From Mermis nigrescens (taxonomy: Eukaryota > Nematoda > Enoplea > Mermithida > Mermithidae): a DNA stretch of 64,000 nucleotides. How positions within the stretch are numbered: the first letter of the stretch is position 1; each line of letters begins with the position of its first letter. Location of the stretch: assembly GCA_036768485.1 (NCBI GenBank), contig JAVLUZ010000771.1:1604862-1668861 (forward strand), written 5' to 3'. The notes under the pieces are model-generated. The model made no database searches. It was not told the DNA's origin and worked only from the letters and a program-made list of their open reading frames with translations. Shown piece by piece: positions 1 through 24,090 of this stretch. The translations under genes and the position numbers were made by a program.

Positions 1-154
1 TAAACGTTTATAGCAATGGCTTGAACAGCTAATAATTTGATTTCAATAGTCTAGAAATTTTGCACGGTACTTTAAAATACACTACGTACATACATGCTTA
101 ACTTGATTGATTTGATTGACATGTCAAATTTACCAAAAAGCTTAAGATAACGAT

Positions 155-171
155 NNNNNNNNNNNNNNNNN
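155..171. other. assembly gap (17 N)
   Basis: Seventeen undetermined bases. This is a scaffold join or unresolved stretch, so continuity across it should not be assumed. Confidence 0.98.
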
Positions 172-1213
172 GTAACTGCGAGAGTTACACGGTAGGCGAA
201 CCTGCCTTAGCAGTTCGCGATAGCCATAACATAGCCAATACTAGTAGCTATCTATGATAGTGCACTGTGGGCTATGCCTTCGGTCTTTCCGTTATTTCCC
301 CAAATTTTCAATAATAAAAAACATCTAGATACTTGTCCGGTAGCATAGAGTTAAGTGTATGATAATAGTAATTGTTTCATGCATACCGCTTGTGTAATCG
401 ATAACATTCGATCTGAGATAAAAGCTTATCAGTATTACGTTAAATTGATCTTTGTTTTATTTACTGTAATGGTCCTTGAGGCCAGTGTACTTAACGTTGT
501 AGTTTAGTCTGGCGTTTTGCTTTTTCGTTTGCCAGTCGTACGTTGATATAGTCCGTACGTTTTCGTTTTCTTTTTGCTTGTTGTCCGGCTATAGGCCGTG
601 AATTCTTCGTCGAATTAAAATAGAGAAAACCTACCCAGTGGTTTTTGGTTATACCGAGGGTTAGGTCGGCCACACCCACGTCGAGGACTTCCACCCATCT
701 TAGTGGACTGATAGGTAAATTCCGTATGATAGTTTATTTTATTTGGAAATCATAATTTATTTCTCAAGCCAAAAATTGACAAAAAATATTATTTAATCTT
801 TAAGGATGATTGATCAGCGTAGAGCTCGTTGTTGTTGTTTTCATAGTTCAGCGTGCTACACATATTAGGAACCAAAACATTTCGAACCAGGCACTGATTG
901 AAAATAAGTTAAATAGACAACTTGAGCTTGAGATAGGTCAACTGACCTCCGCGGCAATTACCGAGACTAGGTAGGTAGCCTTAGGTCTTAGGGCGTAGCT
1001 GCTGAGATCACCCGACAAGAAGCAGCCAGCAATATTAGGGCTGAGGGGATCGAAGCCGTAAGGTCTATAAGGGTCCAAAGATCGAAAGCCATCCAGAGCC
1101 GCATGATCGGGGCCAGCACTAAGCGTAGACTTAAGTACCTACGTACCTAGGTAAATCTCGAAGGTAATGTATGTGTCCTATGTCGTCCTTATACGCATAG
1201 GGCACCTCTACAT
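172..1213. other. non-coding stretch beside retroelement remnant
   Basis: No gene recognised. Just after the gap, 172-188 forms a small hairpin (gtaact, 5-nt loop, agttac). A plus-strand frame stays open from about 998 to 1134 and is rich in Ala, Glu and Arg, but it has no start codon or recognisable domain. This could be long-terminal-repeat or internal sequence of the retroelement whose gag lies at 1214-2096, but I could not identify LTR ends. Confidence 0.35.
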
Positions 1214-2096
1214 TTACACATTTCTATTTTGAAAACGAAATGGAGTTGATCTACCGAATGATTTTTGCTTATTAGTGTAGGTTGTGTATGATGATGAAGG
1301 TTGAAACGATTTTGGATTATTTAACACGGAATTTTGCAGTGCTTGCTTATTAAAAATGTTTAGCTGAGCTTCAGCATTACGTGCAGCTATTTCAGCTTCT
1401 TCAAAAGTTTTAGGGTTAATTGACATTACTACTTCCGAGATTTCTGGCAACAATCCAGCAATGAAAAATCTTTTCATTAACTGATTTCTTACATCGTGAG
1501 AAAGTTCAGAATATGCTTCTGACGTCAGTTTTTGGATTGAAACAGCATAATCTAGGACAGACTCACCTCTCAATTGTCTACGTGAATGTAATTCTGATGA
1601 TTTTATTTCTGCTGCATGAGCAGGGTTGAAACGAGCTCGCAAAGTGTCCGTTAAATCTTTAAATGCCATTGTAGGTCTTTGGAGTGGCTGGGATTCCATT
1701 GAAAATAATTTCTGCTGCGTCACGCAGAAATGTGGGAAGAATTTTCCGTTTATAGTCATCAGTCCATTCTAGGGCTTGTGAATATCGGTTGAAACGATCA
1801 AGCCAAAGATCAAAGTTTTCTCCTGTTCTACCGTGAAAAAAGTCCTGATCAGCTTTCAAGGAAGGCATGGTAAAAGGTTGTCTAGGCGTAGATAGAGTTT
1901 GTTGAATTTCGTCTAAGTTGTCCTGTATCATTTGCATTTTAGCCGCTCTTGTCAACATAAAATTATTATTGAAAAAGTCAGTCCAGATCTCTGAGAAATC
2001 ACGAATTTTGGTATTCCAGAATGGCGCGAACAGTTTTGCAAAATCAAAGTTATCAATTCGAAATTTTCCACAATAATATTGAATAATTGCGTTCAA
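1214..2096 (-). mobile_element. LTR-retrotransposon gag remnant, frameshifted
   Basis: Two overlapping minus-strand frames together resemble a Ty3/gypsy-like gag (retrotrans_gag). The upstream frame (2096 to 1659) has the WLDRFNRYSQALEW and KRKILPTFLRDAA segments. The downstream frame (1759 to 1214) carries LRARFNPA, RRQLRGESVLDYA and RFFIAGLLPEIS, which are typical of the gag core. The reading frame changes near 1660, where the first frame stops a few codons after the similarity moves to the second. No protease, reverse transcriptase or integrase was recognised on either side, so the element is truncated as well as frameshifted. The class (gypsy versus BEL/Pao) is not certain. Confidence 0.7.
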
Positions 2097-3899
2097 AGCA
2101 ATTCAATTGAATTTTCCGAATCACTAACTCACAATTCAATAAATATATGCAATTCCTCCAACAAACAAAGTTGAGGCTCAAAATATTGCTAAAGTATGCA
2201 AAAACAATGCCGTGGGCGAATTCTTTTAGATTGCCCTCCAAAATATGTAGCGAACGACTTATTATCACTGTGCTTTAGAGGCCGACTAACTTTATTATTC
2301 GACTATTGCATCCATAGAATTGAAACTAGGTAACATATAAAGTTGAACTAGATTTGAAGTAATAGTACACAAACATGTGAAGTAGAAACGTATTGAATGT
2401 TGGGTGGATGACACGATAAAACAGATAAAATCCAATTTAAGTGAACGATGCCAAAACCTTTTTTTTGTTACATATCCATTCTTTATCTCGCCACCAATGG
2501 GAGGGGCAGCCGCGACACCAAGTAGCTCCCTCTTGAATGTGCCCCTGCATATATTCAAGAATGGAATCAAACTCGAAATAGAGCATGTATAATGAAATGA
2601 TAGACAGGCTCAGAATTTATATAAAAAATAGGAACTGGACGATCGACGATTTCCTGATTTTGACAGTGTTATTAAAAACATCGAAAATGGTGAAATCTGC
2701 ATTTCATTTTATATCAAATATGTTACTAATTGAATTCACTTTTCTCACAGCACAACATTTAAACCTACTCAGAATTCTTATACTCGTACAATACCGAACC
2801 AAGAAGCACCAAACAGTCTGCAGAAATAATCCTGATGCTATCAAAGTCACCTTTTGCAAAATAAAATGAAAAAGGTTAACCCTTATCGATTTAAGCCTTT
2901 CATTCGGAAACCGGATATAAGTATAATATACAATTCACTTAACCCTCAAAGGGTTAAATTAGCCCTGGAGTTAAGTTAACCGCCCAGATATATGATTTCT
3001 CGACTTCTGTGACGATTGCAGTATTGTCCACTATATATGTCAATTTTTAATTTTGTCTTCTTATAGATTGCTGTGTTGGAATGTGGGTTTTATTCGTTTA
3101 ACAGAGGCTAGTGGCAACGTTAATTTATCTTGACTTGATTGACAAGAATTTTCAGCTTTGCCCAGGATCATGCTTAATCCCAGCTAACAGTGTAATTAAA
3201 TGATTTGTATGATTTATTATCTTTCGATGTCTTCAAGGCTTATCTGTTAAAGGAAATCTGAAAATTTCACCAAAATTCTGCTTTACCGAAAACAGTCCAA
3301 ACTTAACATTAGGGCCTGATAACTGAAAATATTGAAATATCAACTTAATAATTTCTGTCATGAGCCTTTTCATTTGATTCATAAAAATATAGTTATTCTA
3401 TGAGGGCCGCCAACAAAGAAATTGTATATGGCATGCACTTACACTTTTTAGCGATTTTAGCGGCCTTTAATCTTAGTATGTAGCTCTCTGCGGGCGCCCG
3501 TTTCGTCATCTAAGCACGGCTATAAGTTTAACAGTTAATCATGAAAAAAGGCGGAGATGTGTTCGATTTTGGGTGGATTGTGTACATTTTTATTGGAGAA
3601 TTTTGATATTGTTTGTCGCATTATTGTTACTAAATACTGCTTGTATTCCACTTTTGACTCCTCCAACAAACGCAAACATATACCTTTTAGTGCTCTTCTA
3701 GGCATTTTTCCACTAGTAAAAATTACGTCCAACTTAGTGCTCCTACACATATCTAATTCTACATAAGTGATAACTTTTCTCTTTTCTCCCTTTCCTACCA
3801 CGTGTGAGGTATCCAGCCTTGATCACACTGGGGTCACCTTACACGTACGAATCCCCAATACAGATGAAAGACTTATATAAGTACAATTGTGGATTCATC
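2097..3899. other. intergenic, no gene recognised
   Basis: AT-rich DNA with only short unconvincing frames on both strands. Nothing resembling a protein family, tRNA or structured RNA was seen. Confidence 0.4.
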
Positions 3900-4062
3900 T
3901 ATAGTCTGTTTCACATAGGTTTGGGCATACATATTAGGAATTTTTCGGAATAGAGCCGAAGGATAACGACAATTATATACCAAGTCAACGCTATTATCGC
4001 ACTGCTTAATGTCGGACATTACTTTTAAAATTTATGCTTGATCTTTTGTGAAACAGACTATA
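3900..4062. mobile_element. MITE, tatagtctgtttcaca family, copy 1
   Basis: A 163-bp element with terminal inverted repeats: tatagtctgtttcaca at the left and tgtgaaacagactata at the right, each ending in TA. Diverged copies lie at 32745-32915, 32948-33117 and 58432-58600, about 165-170 bp each. TA-bounded short inverted-repeat elements fit Tc1/mariner-type MITEs. The class is inferred from the ends only. Confidence 0.7.
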
Positions 4063-4208
4063 CAAATGTACTGTCAGAAAGAAAAATTTATCCTTTACGG
4101 GTAATGCTAATCTTTTACAGACAAGTAGGCTACACGAGTAACACAAATAACAATGTATCGAAGCCGTTACTGTATTTACTATATTGCCCTTTTAGCAAGA
4201 GCGCCTAA

Positions 4209-4862
4209 CGCTGGATTTATACTTCACGCGAACCGCGCCGCGAAGGGGTTTTGCGGCCACCGTTTGCCCAAAAATTAGTCGACCCTGCGCGACTATTCTG
4301 CGGCCAAATCCGCTTGCCGCGCTGCGTCGTACATTCATACTTCACGCGGCGAGCTCGCCGCGTGGACAAAAATCAGCGATAAGGTGGCATCTCACCGCCG
4401 CGCCGCCTCGCAGCCGCTTCGCGCAATCCATTTATACTTCCTGCGAACTGCCGCAGAACCAGGACGCTGAGTTTTCCTAATGCGCAAATCGATACCTCAT
4501 TAAAATTCAAAATGATTTGACGTCGACACTCGGCTCGAAACCTCATTAGCATTCGCAAGAGCAATGGGCTTTTTGACTTTTGCGGCGCGGCGAAAAAATG
4601 GCCGAAAAAGCTAAAAATAGCAATTTTTACTCTTTGCGGCGTAGCAAAAGTATAAATTGGAAAGCGGCGAAACAATCTAGAGTTTTGCGAATCAGTCCGC
4701 GGCGCGGCGGCCGCGTGAAATATAAATCTAATTACGGCGGCGATTAATTCGCCGGCTGCCGCGCCGCATTTCGAAGTTTGAATGGGTTTGCGCGAAATTT
4801 CTGCGGCAGCCGTTGCGGCAATTTCTCGCCGCTTCGCTTGCCGCGTAAAGTATAAATCAGGC
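4209..4862. repeat. GC-rich foldback element
   Basis: The ends are inverted relative to each other: gatttatacttcacgcg near 4212 and cgcgtaaagtataaatc near 4843. The interior repeats related motifs (tatactt near 4330 and 4431, agtataaat near 4650, aatataaat near 4718) around CpG-rich tracts such as gcggcgagctcgccgcg. It stands out sharply from the AT-rich surroundings. Long open frames in it arise from the GC-rich inverted structure, not from a recognisable gene. Confidence 0.6.
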
Positions 4863-4976
4863 TTAAGACTGCTCCGTCCGCCTGTACAAAGTAAAGAAAA
4901 TAAAGAAATAAAGATCGATTTTTTCGACTTCTTCATTTTTCATAGTCTTAGACTTAATTTAAAGTGTGTGATAGTA

Positions 4977-5039
4977 CTCCCGCTTAGGTCGGTTTCGCTC
5001 CTACTTAGGTCGGTATTACTCCCGCATAGGTCGAAATAT
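4977..5039 (+). repeat. 21-bp tandem repeat, three units
   Basis: Three adjacent 21-bp units sharing CTCC..CTTAGGTCGGT or close variants, starting at 4977, 4998 and 5019. The third unit is the most diverged. Confidence 0.7.
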
Positions 5040-5839
5040 AGGCGCTAATATGGTGCGCACATAGCATGTTTGGCATTGGTGCAGCTGGTTCACATATGTA
5101 TTTAACATAGCCTTGTTATGAGTACGTATACATCAAGTAGTATTCGGTGATAGCTGCCATCCGACTGGTTCGAAATGAGTCAAGTCAAAAACAAATAAGC
5201 TTGTGCTCGAATAGACCAATATGTTGGTTCCAGCGTTTAAAATAAGCATAAGGGAGTTTTTGAAGAATATGGTGTGTAAAGTTTACTCCGATAATGTTGT
5301 TTTCCATCGGAGCATAGAGGAAGGTAAGGTTTTGTGAAATAGATTATAAATCAACTGTTTAACAAACATGAAAGTTTTTCATGTTCTTTGCGAAACAGTG
5401 AAAAAATTTTTGTGACTTAAACTTGCTGTATCACGGGCCGCATAATATACTTCGATTTTTGCGTTGTTTAGAGGAAGTGTAACTGCTTAGCACATTCTTA
5501 AGGCCTCTGCGCGTATAGGGAAATTTCCCCTAGTCTTTACATCGTAAAGACAGTGATCGGACCGAGGTATCGGCTTCGGCCTCGGCAAGGCTCGGCATTT
5601 TTTAGAGCCCCGGCCTCGTTGCCGAGGGCGAAGCTGAAAAGTGCAGAGGCGCCGAGGGTTAAAATCACATTTGAATAGGTTTAATATATCCGTTGAATAT
5701 AAACTAATTAGAATGCATCTGCAGTACAGAGGCTGTTCTTTACCTATAGGCTTTTCTAATGCTTTTAGGCGCGTACCCAGTCACACCAAGTTACATACAG
5801 CAAAGCGCCAATTGATTATTCATATGATGACTAACACGG

Positions 5840-6582
5840 TTTTTTTTGTATTCGGCAAAGATTTTTCCCGATGTACAAAGACTTTTCGGGACCGTCTTTG
5901 TACATGTACAAAGATTTTTGGGAAGACAAAAATTGCAAAAAAGGTCTATAATTCGAAAAAATTTCGGCGCTTCGCGCCGAAATGAGTAATTGTGTGTTCT
6001 ATATATCTTTATAATGGCAGAAATTGCATTTCAAAAGTAAAAATGTCAAATTTTTCGGCGCTTCGCGCCGTTTTAAGACGATTCTTAGTGATTTTTGCCC
6101 TTAGAGACCCAGAAATTAGCTAAAACACACTACGAAAAGTCGAAGAACTCTGTTTTTACGATACTAAAATCGCTGCTGTACCCAAAAATTTTGTGTGTAC
6201 AAAATGTACAGAGATTTTTAGGAAGACAAAAACTGTAAAAAGGTGTAAAATTCCCAAAATTTTCGGCGCTTTGCGCCGAACTGATAAATTATTTGTCCTA
6301 TATATCTTTAAAATGGCAGAATTTGCATTTAGAATAGAAAATTTCAATATTTTTCGGCGCTTCGCGCCGTTTTCAGATAATTTTTAGTAATTTTTAGCTT
6401 CATAAACCCAGAAATTAGCTAAAATACACTACCTAAGATCGAAAACCCTGTTTTACCACACTAAAATCGCTACTGTACTATATTATAGTACACAAAAATT
6501 TGCATGTGCAAAATGTACAAAGACTTTTGGGGACCATCTTTGTACATGTACAAACGGACCTTGTACAAAAAAAAAACACGGA
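5840..6582. repeat. gtacatgtacaaag / ggcgcttcgcgcc repeat family, doubled copy
   Basis: Two diverged head-to-tail units of about 330 bp. Each has tgtacaaagac and gtacatgtacaaa motifs followed by two ggcgcttcgcgcc hairpins (near 5968 and 6057, then 6264 and 6356) and the phrase agaaattagctaaaa. Outer ends read ttttttttgta and tacaaaaaaaaaac, which are inverted relative to each other. Related single units occur at 7800-8335 and 51110-51545. Confidence 0.7.
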
Positions 6583-6845
6583 TGACTAAGTTTTTATTCT
6601 CATGCTCGCTACATGGATCGGAAACACACATTACCGTAGGGGGGTAAAGCAGGGGTATTACCTCCCCAGGGTACAAGACCCAAGTTACTGTCAGACGATT
6701 TTTGGTGAAGATCTTTTGAATATTTTTGAACTTAATTTTTAGTATGGCAAAAGTGCATCTAATTATTAGAATCTTACGAAGTGATACAGTATATTTGAAT
6801 ATAAGCAAGAGTAAATGAGACAAACTATCACTATAAAACATGCAT

Positions 6846-7120
6846 GTAACAGCTTTAAATTTTGGGAGAGGAGTCCTCGACATACATGTAATGGCTGGAA
6901 ATTTCGGGTAGGGGTCCCTGGCCATTTTTAGTCAAGGGTGTGGGGTAGCGATTTCAATTCTAGGTCAAAAATGGCAAAAACACCTAAAAATAGCCAACAA
7001 AGCGCAAGTTTTTGCCAAAAATGGGAAGGATGGGTCAAAACTTTCTGACGTTGGGGGGGTGTGGGGAGAACATCCAACCCTGGGTGGGTGGGGAATCCCC
7101 TAAAGCCCCCTGTTACACGC
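6846..7120. repeat. catgtaacgg/cctgttac inverted-end repeat
   Basis: A copy of a dispersed repeat also found at 46468-46686. Both start with a catacatgtaa-type end, continue with gaaatttcgggt and a ggtcccc..gccatttttag tract, then ccaacyytgggtggg near the far side, and finish cccctgttac. The ends are short inverted repeats, consistent with a MITE. Confidence 0.6.
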
Positions 7121-7799
7121 ATATATATTTTTCGGCGATTTCGAGGGGGGGGTAAATGACCACTAATTTTTGGCCGAAAATCGCAAAAACGCACCTAAAG
7201 ATGGCCAAAAAAATGCAGGTTTTCGCCAAGAATCAATTTCGGCTCATGCATTTATTTTTGGAGCCATTTTATACAATCTTAAAATATTTTCTGGGACAAA
7301 GTGATATTATTTTTATCGTTTTTCAGTATTTTTTAGGAAATTTCAAAAAAATTTTTGGCGCTACGCTCATAATATCGCTAATATACTGTATTTAGATTGA
7401 AGCAAGGGAATTAAACACTCTAAAATCATTTTTTGTATAATCTAGGCATTCTTATGCAGATATAAATATCTTTTGTATCTATTTATTCTGTTTTTAAAAA
7501 TTTTATACAAAAATAAGTACTATTTAATAACTGCACTTTTTTGCCGTTCGAAGATAAAATCGTTTAATTTATCCTGATGTTGCATTGGATTTATAAGCGC
7601 AGTGGTGCTTATTACAGGATTTAATTGGCAGATTACAATGTCTGTAATATTTCTGATTTTGTAGCACAAGTTGTTTTAGCTTTCTCAGCCGAGTTTTATG
7701 TGTAAATTCCATCAAAAGCTCATAAAAATTTTGGCGCTCCGCGCCCAACTAATATTATCAACTAAATTCAGGCCGAATCATCACATTTAGTACCACAGT

Positions 7800-8335
7800 T
7801 TTTTTTGTATTCGGCAAAGATTTTTCCCGATGTACAAAGACTTTTCAGGACCATTGTACATTCAAAAAGATTTTTGCGGAGACATAAAGTGTAAAAAAGT
7901 GTGTTATCCCTGAAAATTTTCGGCGCAGCGCCAAAATCAGTAATTGTCTGTCCTGTATATCTTTAAAATGGTAGAATTCGTATTTAGAATGGAAAAATGT
8001 CAAATATTCAGAAACTTAGAAATTAGCTAAGATACTCTACCAAAGATAAAAAAACCCTGTTTTACCACACTAAAATAGCTACTGTGCCATATAGTACACA
8101 AACATTTGCATGTACAAAATGTTCAAAGACTTGGATATCATCTTTGTACATGTACAAAGTTATCTTGCACAAAAAAACATTATTTAGGACTGCTTGCCGG
8201 TTGCAGGTCACACTAGCAATTTGTAAAAATTGTATGTTTGAAATATATTTATATATCTGCAAAAACTTGTCCGCTAATACAAAGACCGTCTTGGAGATCT
8301 TTGTGTAAGCACAAAGAAGCTCGTACAAAAAATAA
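7800..8335. repeat. gtacatgtacaaag repeat family, second locus
   Basis: Starts with ttttttttgtattcggc as at 5840 and carries the ggcgc hairpin near 7920, then gaaattagctaa and accacactaaaat. It ends with tgtacaaag and gtacaaaaaa motifs. The right part contains an extra partial end near 8270-8335. Confidence 0.65.
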
Positions 8336-9403
8336 TGAAGGCTAATAACAATACACTACTTAATTTACTCCTCCCTCAACTCTGGACCCTGGGGAACTAT
8401 GATCTGAAAGTACAGTGCAGTTTCCATCATATTTCCTACCACACCAGAATTGGATGACTGAAAAAGCGTGTTTTAACATACTCTACTGCAAAAGCGCGCA
8501 CAACATTGGCTGCAGTTCAGTCTTCACATAGCTTATTTCGTTTGTTCGTTTATTTCTTCGACACTATTTTCTTATTTATAGTAATAAAACTTTTTAACTG
8601 CTTGTTCAGCCATATTTTTTATTAACATTTCCAAGTCTTCAACGGCAACTTGTTAAATTAAAGATGCTTTCATGCTGCTGACTTTATTCAATAAATCCTT
8701 CACACATTCAATCTACTATTATTGAAAATAAGAATGAATTGTTTGACATACGATAAAGTGTTTAATACTACGATTATTCTCTACCTCATGTGCATACAAA
8801 ATATTCTAAGAGTACTATTTATGGGTATATAGGTATACAACCTTGACCCTCGGCATTACCCTCGGCTTCGGCCTAGGCCAAGGCAAGGATTCTAAGTCAC
8901 CCTTGCCTCAGCCGAGGCCAAGGGTCCAAAAAGTACCCTCGGTCCGATCACTGATTATTACTCGGCCTCAACCACTGACCTGATACTTTTAAGAAGTCAA
9001 CCATGTGCTAATAAACATCCCCCTTGTCGAAGTATATCATTATTATATCATCGTACTTAGCCAAGCCGCCCAACCAAGATGGAGTATTCAAAGGATTCAA
9101 GACATTTTCTTGAGTCTGGATCTTGGGTGGCACGCTCAAGCGCTATGGTGGTGGATAATTTTCAAAATAAGCACTTGAATCCTGAATTTAAACATTAATA
9201 TTTTCACAAAATCAACCGCATTTCGGTTCTTAATTTAGACAATAAATAGGTAAAATAGATTAGCATGAAGAGCAAACATTTTCTGATATTTCCATGTCAT
9301 GTCAGGATGACCATAAGAATGCTCAAAATGCTTGAGATGTGAATCATTTATAGACTGAATGATTGATTTATGACCGACCAAAAATGATGCTAGCGTTTAA
9401 AAA

Positions 9404-9495
9404 AGCCTGAGTAACAGGATGCGACAAGTGGAGCGATCAAAGCGAGTTACGTGAGTCGCATCCTACGAAAATGTTAGTCACTTTTTACTCAGGCT
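9404..9495. repeat. short foldback
   Basis: Nested inverted repeats: agcctgagtaa at 9404 with ttactcaggct at 9485, and aggatgcgac at 9416 with gtcgcatcct at 9455. This can fold into a hairpin about 90 nt long. Confidence 0.65.
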
Positions 9496-10310
9496 AGCTG
9501 TCGTAATACATTTCAGCTCAATAAATACTGTGATTGACGTTATATTTTAGACTCGTACGCTAGAAATGTAAAACCCGTAATTTCTCATACAGGCTTGTAT
9601 CCAGGACTTTGTTTGGGGGGGGGTTCGACCAGAATTTTTTTAAAAACATAAGGAGAGTCCAAAGGATGAATAAAAAAAAACGTTTTACGACTTTTATATA
9701 CAGTTGAACAGTTTTGTAAATCTTGCTACAAGGATGCCTCAAATATGGTGAGAATTCAATGGACACCCTTTCAAACAAATCTCATTTTCCACGTAAAACT
9801 TATGCAGAACAGTAGACATAGATGCAAAATCAGGCACGTAGCTGGCCTTCTGAATTGGGGGGGGGCTAAAAGATTGAAGTCAGATATCTCAACAACTATA
9901 TAATTTAGACAGGCAAAAATGATGGTGCTTTTGTGTTTTTCTTAGCCAGCTCTACACATTGGGGAAGGAAAATTTTTCAAGAGATTCAGTAAATTTAAGT
10001 TGATTTTAATCATATTCAAAAATATGTTATGTGAAATGGTCACGCAAAGTACTTCAAAACATTTGATCTCTCTGAAAAATTGTTTAACTTGTTTTGTTTT
10101 TTTCAGTTATTTACTGTTCATTATGATTTTTTATTCTCTAAAGTATTTTTTTCGCTTTCTTGTATTGATGACTTCCTATTGTCATACCCATGCAGTGTTG
10201 TTTTGTAATATGATTTGTTTCTGGATATAGGTATTCGCATTATTTTCCCTGTCTTTGCTCTCTATTTACTAATACTGTCTTCTTTATTTTAGGTCACTTA
10301 TTAATAAATG
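9496..10310. other. intergenic with one MITE end fragment
   Basis: No gene seen. A fragment starting caggcacgtagct at 9831 is the left end of the MITE family that is complete at 11345-11521. Confidence 0.4.
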
Positions 10311-10480
10311 CAGGCATGTAGCTCTGGGGGGACGGGGGGTCCGGACCCCCCAAAATTCAGAAAAACCGGAAAAAATGGGACTTTTTTAAACGTTATTTTG
10401 TGCTATTTTTGGCCTTTTTGGTCCCCGGACCCCCGAAATTGGTGTTGCCCTCCCCTTAAAGTAGAACGGCCAGCAACGTG
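10311..10480. mobile_element. hAT-like MITE, CAGGCACGTAGCT family, copy A
   Basis: Starts caggcatgtagctctgggg, continues through the GC tract and the cgntatttttggcctttttg core, and ends ggccagcaacgtg, a degenerate form of the family end ggccagctacgtgcctg. It has the same internal order as the copy at 11345-11521. Confidence 0.7.
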
Positions 10481-10725
10481 TTTAAATGAATGAGTTAGTT
10501 ACTGCGTAGTTAATGTTTTCCTGACCTCTTTTTTCTGTCTTTCACTCTTCATTTTTGTTATATTAAAAACTTTCTATTCATTTGATCGGTGAAATATTAT
10601 TGCATCAGGCTCTAGCACTGTCATCATTTTCTCTAGTACATATATATACAAACATACTGTGTGTGTATCTCTATGTGTGTCCGTTGTGTGCGTGCGTGCG
10701 TGAATGCGTGTCTCTGTGTCTCTCT

Positions 10726-10728
<3 letters not shown>

Positions 10729-10795
<67 letters not shown>
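10729..10795 (+). repeat. (TG)n microsatellite
   Basis: An uninterrupted TG run of about 65 bp, preceded by imperfect tgtgcgtgcg and tctctgtg tracts. The Cys-Val and Thr-His open frames across it are artefacts of the repeat. Confidence 0.97.
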
Positions 10796-10797
<2 letters not shown>

Positions 10798-10978
10798 GTG
10801 TGTGCGTGCGTTTGAGCGTGTGTGGGTGGTGCGTGCGTGCGAGCATGAGTGGGCAGGGCACTATTCCTGCGGGTAGGTACTTAAAGCTCATAGCATTGAC
10901 AAGAAATGAAACATCTATCTACCTACCTTGTTTTACTCCTAAAATCTAAAAAATAATTCAAAATTATGATGTTACTTG

Positions 10979-11122
10979 CAGGGGCGGCCCCCACTATTGG
11001 TCTTTTTTGAGCGATTTTTAGCGATTTTTGGGTTAAAACGGCTAATTGTTTCGCTCAAGTCAGGGTTCCAACCCCCTTAAGGGTACCGCCTACCCCTTGG
11101 AAAAATCCTGGATCCACCACTG
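10979..11122. mobile_element. hAT-like MITE, CAGKGGCGGAT family, with TSD
   Basis: A 144-bp element starting caggggcggcccc and ending ggatccaccactg, flanked by gttacttg (10971-10978) and gttacatg (11123-11130), which match at 7 of 8 bases. The interior has gcgatttttgggttaaaacggctaa and ccaagtcagggttcc segments shared with 14151-14614 and, in reverse, 20576-20764. An 8-bp duplication with CA..TG ends fits hAT. Confidence 0.75.
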
Positions 11123-11344
11123 GTTACATGCAACCGTTGAAATTTGTAATTGTGTACAGTCTTTCAAGCAACCAAAGTAATTTGGCTCGCACTCACCTAT
11201 GTTTTGCGCGATAAAATTGCTAACGATCTAGCGAGGAAATATAACATTTTCAAATAATGTCATATCTCGCCATATTACATTAATCGTTTTTGCATAAAAA
11301 CGCAAAAACGCATAGGCTTGTCACCCCTTATGCCATGCTTTCAC

Positions 11345-11521
11345 CAGGCACGTAGCTCTGGGGGGAATAAGGGGGGGGGGGTCCGGACACCCTAAAATTC
11401 AGAAAAATCGGAAAAATAGGACTTTTAAACATCATTTTGCGCTATTTTTGGCCTTTTTGCACTTAGTCCCACCAAAATTGGTGTTGGTCTCCCCAAAATA
11501 GGACGGCCAGCTACGTGCCTG
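11345..11521. mobile_element. hAT-like MITE, CAGGCACGTAGCT family, copy B with perfect TSD
   Basis: A 177-bp element with inverted ends caggcacgtagct and agctacgtgcctg, flanked on both sides by the identical 8-bp sequence gctttcac (11337-11344 and 11522-11529). This is the best-preserved copy of the family. Others are at 10311-10480, 16293-16407 (reverse orientation) and 22656-22817. It lies just upstream of the first coding exon of the phosphorylase kinase gene. Confidence 0.85.
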
Positions 11522-11639
11522 GCTTTCACTAAATTTGCTTCCTGGTTTTCTTTGTTATTATTACTACTACATCATGCTACTCGCCGTTGTATGTATTCAA
11601 TTCTCACTTGTTTGCTAGAGTCGCTTCATTAGCTGGAAA

Positions 11640-23410
<11,771 letters not shown>

Positions 23411-24090
23411 GTGAGTGAAAAAATTCTACAAGCTCTACGCCGTTTCGTTCAACTTTGCGGTTTTGTATCGAATTTGACTTTCGCTATAGTACGCGGCTCG
23501 ATAGAGGCAAAAGTTTCCCGATATCTCGATGCTACGTAGAATATCGTAGATAAGGCGTTAGTTTAAAACACGTTTGTGGCCGCTTTAAATTTTTTCAAAA
23601 GCCTCAAATTTAAACGAAACGGGCTATAGATTTTCAATCTTTAGCCTTTCTAGGCGAGTCGATCGAATTGAGTATCGCAATGCGCGATGCGCTTAAAGAG
23701 GAATCTTTTAGCATATATCTTTTCAAGCTCGCGATTATTACCCTTCGCTTCGTGAAGCGATTAATATCGCTGGATAGATAAAAGATAAAAATGGGTATAT
23801 TCGAAACGAAGATAACTCGGAGCGGAATTACATAGGTATTAATTTTTCCTTTAAACTTTTATCCAACCGACTGCGTTATTTGTCGCTTAGTTTTTCTCTT
23901 AATTAAACCTACTATTTGACCCATAACTAAATATCCGACGGATACGATAGAAATATCAATCAAAACGAGTTATCATAAAATTTGCACTTAAAAATTAAAA
24001 CAAATTTTTTCGAAGAGCTTAATCGAAAAGGCGAATAAGGGTACCAGCGGAAGCGTTAGCTCGTTGAATGATTGACATATCGATCGTAAC

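Larger units (their letters stand above)
5551..8953. mobile_element. candidate 3.4-kb TIR element without transposase
   Basis: The 17-bp sequence CAGTGATCGGACCGAGG at 5551 recurs as its exact reverse complement ending at 8953. Both ends continue inward with cctcggc/gccgagg-rich subterminal DNA. CA..TG ends and subterminal palindromes suit a hAT-like element. No matching 8-bp flanks were found (left tcgtaaaga, right attattac), so these may instead be single ends of two different copies. The interior holds other repeats (5840-6582, 6846-7120, 7800-8335) and no transposase. Confidence 0.45.

Noticed and set aside
998..1134. Plus-strand open stretch rich in Ala, Glu and Arg
   Set aside because: No start codon, no recognisable domain, and adjacent to retroelement debris.
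4373..5048. Long Arg/Ala-rich open frames on both strands
   Set aside because: They lie in a GC-rich foldback element where stop codons are rare. No domain or splice context.
10574..10949. Open frames rich in Cys-Val and Thr-His
   Set aside because: They translate the (TG)n microsatellite in different frames and do not resemble a protein.
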